From assembly GCA_044450465.1 (NCBI GenBank), contig JBIOJB010000142.1:1-5535 (forward strand): 5,535 bases of DNA. Reading direction: 5' to 3'. Shown in pieces: positions 3,979 through 5,535 of the stretch (position 1 is the stretch's first letter; each line of letters opens with the position of its first letter). This DNA is from JBIOJB01 sp044450465. GTDB lineage: Bacteria > Chloroflexota > Dormibacteria > Dormibacterales > Dormibacteraceae. A model generated the notes under the pieces. That model saw nothing but the letters and a program-made list of their open reading frames with translations, was not told the origin of the DNA and ran no database searches. The position numbers and the translations under genes are program-made.

Positions 3979-5295
3979 GTGAATGACAAGGTACCGGCCG
4001 AGGAGGCCGGCACGAAGTATGCACGCGTACTGCCCGCGCGCGTCCAGGAAGCCCTCGGAGAACTCCTCGGCGCCGCACATGAAAGTCTGATGGCGCTCTC
4101 GGTCGGCGTTGGGCTCGGGGTCCTGGCCCGGGGTCCTGGCCGAGCTGATGGAACAAGAGGTCACCGAGGCCGTCGGCCCCACGGGCCGCCACGACCCCGA
4201 CAGAACCGCCGTGCGCCACGGTCACCGGCCCGGTGAGGTCACCCTCGGCGGGCGCAGGGTTGGGGTCGAGCGGCCCCGGGTACGATCGGCCGACGGCGCC
4301 GCCGAGCTGGAGTTGTCGGTGTACCGGCACTTCGCCGATCGGGATCCGCTGTCGCGCATCGTGCTCGAGCGCATGCTCGCCGGAGTCTCCTGCCGCCGCT
4401 ACGGGCGCACGCAGGAAGACGTGGGTGAGCAGGTCGACGCCTCGGCGCGAGGGATCTCAAGGTCATCGATCTCACGCACATTTATCGAACGCACCCGCCA
4501 GGCGCTCGGCGAGCTGATGGCCCGTCGTCTGGATGACGTGCGCTTGGCGGTGCTCATGCTCGACGGCATCGACTTGAAAGGGCGCACCAACATCGTCGCG
4601 CTCGGGATCACCTCGCAGGGGGTCAAGATCCCGCTGGGGCTGTGCGAGGGATCCACCGAGAACGCCACCGTTGCGACGGCGCTGCTTGCCGATCTGATCG
4701 AACGCGGCCTGGATACGACCCAGGGCGTGCTGTGCGTGATCGACGGCTCCAAGGCACTCAGGAAAGCCATCCGAGATGTCCTGGGCGAGCAGGCACCGGT
4801 GCAGCGCTGTATCCGTCACAAGGAGAGGAACGTCCTCGGTCACCTGCCCGAGCGCGACCGTGCGCTGGTACGACGCAGGCTACGCGCGGGGCCTGGGCTG
4901 AACCACACCACGACCGAGCCCTGGAGCGCCTGGAGCTGCTTGCCGGTGAGCTCTCACGCAGTCATCCGGGCGCTGCCGGTTCCTCGCGCGAAGGAATGGC
5001 CGAGACCTTGACCGTCCAGCGGCTGGGGGTCACCGGTTCCCTGACGCGCACACTCTGCTCCACGAACCCGATCGAGTCGATGATCGAGTGCGTGCGGCGC
5101 ACCGCACGCAACGTCAAGCGTTGGTCATCGGGAGAGATGGCCCTGCGCTGGACGGCGGCGGGAATGCTCGAGGCCGAGGGCCAGTTCCGCAAGATCATCT
5201 GCTACCGGCAACTGGCAAAGTTGGCTGTCGCCATCGAGCGCGAGATCGCGATTTCGCACACCAACCGGGAGGTCGCTACGCTCGTGCCTGCTTGA
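3979..5295 (+). pseudogene. IS256-family (Transposase_mut) transposase, two frameshifts
   Basis: Mutator-type DDE transposase. The first frame (GTG 3979) reads MNDKVPAEEAGTKYARVLPA and continues to SVGVGLGVLA. A 13-base tandem duplication (4116-4141) then shifts the frame. Coding resumes as ELMEQEVTEAVGP and GEVTLGGRRVGVERPRVRSA, with first Asp in LMLDGIDLKG (4562-4564), second in CVIDGSKALRKA (4742-4744) and the C-x2-H motif CIRH (4808-4819). At a G run (4888-4891) the frame shifts again. The C-terminus follows: AWAEPHHDRALERLELLAGE, SREGMAETLTVQRLGV, the likely catalytic Glu in STNPIES (5074-5076), NVKRWSSGEMALRW and EGQFRKI, ending at TGA 5293-5295. Correcting both shifts gives about 434 residues, normal for the family. 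No single frame keeps all three acidic residues. Confidence 0.9.
4116..4141 (+). repeat. 13-base perfect tandem duplication inside the IS256 transposase
   Basis: CGGGGTCCTGGCC occurs twice without a gap (4116-4128, 4129-4141). Removing one copy restores the family sequence GLGVLAELMEQEV in frame, so the duplication is the cause of the first frameshift. Confidence 0.95.
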
Positions 5296-5306
5296 ACATC
5301 AGACCC

Positions 5307-5347
5307 GGACCGCCGTCACGAAGTTCTACAGCGAGCGGGACATCCTC
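5307..5347 (-). repeat. IS256 right terminal inverted repeat
   Basis: On the minus strand it reads GAGGATGTCCCG, GTAGAACTT, GACGGCGGTCC, the partner of the left repeat. Its outermost bases supply part of the stop codon of the neighbouring minus-strand gene. Confidence 0.75.
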
Positions 5348-5535
5348 ACATTGCGCCCTTAGGTTGAACTTGCGCGACGTCTAGATTGCCCCCGTTGAGC
5401 AGAGCTGGAGTGCCAAGCGCATGATCCAGCTGCATTTGCGCGAGCTCCGCGGCGTCGTTGGCATCCTGAACATGGTCCAGTTGCCCGACCAGCGCCGCCC
5501 AGGCCGGCGCAAGGTCCGCAGCGCGATCTCTGGCC
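5346..5535 (-). CDS. C-terminal end of an unrecognised protein, cut by the window edge
   Basis: Open frame entering from the right edge (first complete codon at 5534), 62 residues, ending at TGA 5346-5348. It reads ARDRAADLAPAWAALVGQLD, HVQDANDAAELAQMQLDHAL, then GTPALLNGGNLDVAQVQPKG and AM. Third codon positions are mostly G or C, and the composition (Ala, Gln, Asp, Leu; helical, possibly coiled) looks like a real protein; no transposase motif is present. It weakly recalls the helical ends of conjugation proteins of the VirB5/TrbJ type, but that is not enough to name it. The stop overlaps the IS256 end: T is flanking and GA belongs to the repeat, so the insertion probably truncated the original gene. 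It has no start in the window. Function is unknown. Confidence 0.55.
   Translation of the reverse strand, partial: ARDRAADLAPAWAALVGQLDHVQDANDAAELAQMQLDHALGTPALLNGGNLDVAQVQPKGAM

Larger units (their letters stand above)
3872..5347 (+). mobile_element. IS256-family (Mutator-like) insertion sequence, inactive
   Basis: One transposase gene is flanked by imperfect inverted repeats of about 40 bases. The left repeat begins GAGGTTGTCCCG (3872) and ends in GACGGCGGTCC. The complement of the right side begins GAGGATGTCCCG (5347) and also ends in GACGGCGGTCC, with GTAGAACTT shared between. Length is about 1476 bp, normal for the family. IS256 elements usually make 8-9 bp target duplications, but the flanks (GCACCGAC left, ACATTGCG right) do not match, so this copy was probably rearranged after insertion or its ends lie a few bases off. 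Confidence 0.8.

Noticed and set aside
3952..4481. Minus-strand frames opposite the IS256 transposase
   Set aside because: They are antisense shadows without motifs or ribosome binding sites.
1..5535. A new defence, toxin-antitoxin or biosynthetic system
   Set aside because: Apart from the partial gene at the right edge, all coding sequence belongs to transposases. The only candidate novelty is the IS110 element with its guide RNA.

Overview
The window is a pile of insertion sequences in high-GC bacterial DNA. Strong AAGGAGG-type ribosome binding sites, some GTG starts and heavy G/C use at third codon positions suggest a high-GC bacterium. The transposases look actinobacterial to me, but that is an impression and not a placement. 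No housekeeping gene, tRNA or rRNA is visible. The only non-transposon coding sequence is the last 62 codons of an unrecognised gene entering from the right edge on the minus strand.

Layout, left to right. (1) 1-412 and 2010-2297 are the two halves of an IS481-family DDE transposase gene, split inside its Thr-Asp-Asn-Gly motif. (2) 413-2009 is an IS110-family element with an intact 408-codon DEDD recombinase on the minus strand. (3) About 2332/2352-3611/3633 is an IS3-family element with orfA, an A_AAA_G frameshift site and a broken orfB. (4) 3640-3853 is the 5' end of a second, unrelated IS3-type orfA on the minus strand. (5) About 3872-5347 is an IS256 (Mutator-like) element with terminal inverted repeats and a twice-frameshifted transposase. 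(6) 5346-5535 is the truncated host or cargo gene.

The most valuable feature is the leader of the IS110 element (minus strand, 1820-1920). It folds by eye into two consecutive loops with the architecture of an IS110 bridge RNA. The first (target) loop carries guide segments that match the interrupted IS481 site on both sides of the junction. The second (donor) loop carries segments that match the element's own joined ends. Both loops have the same plan: stem, left guide, hairpin with an identical core, GA, then a right guide ending in GTC. The recombinase, its guide RNA, its ends and its used target are therefore all present and agree with each other. The IS110 recombinase is the only apparently intact mobility gene here; the other four transposase genes carry nonsense codons, frameshifts or truncations.
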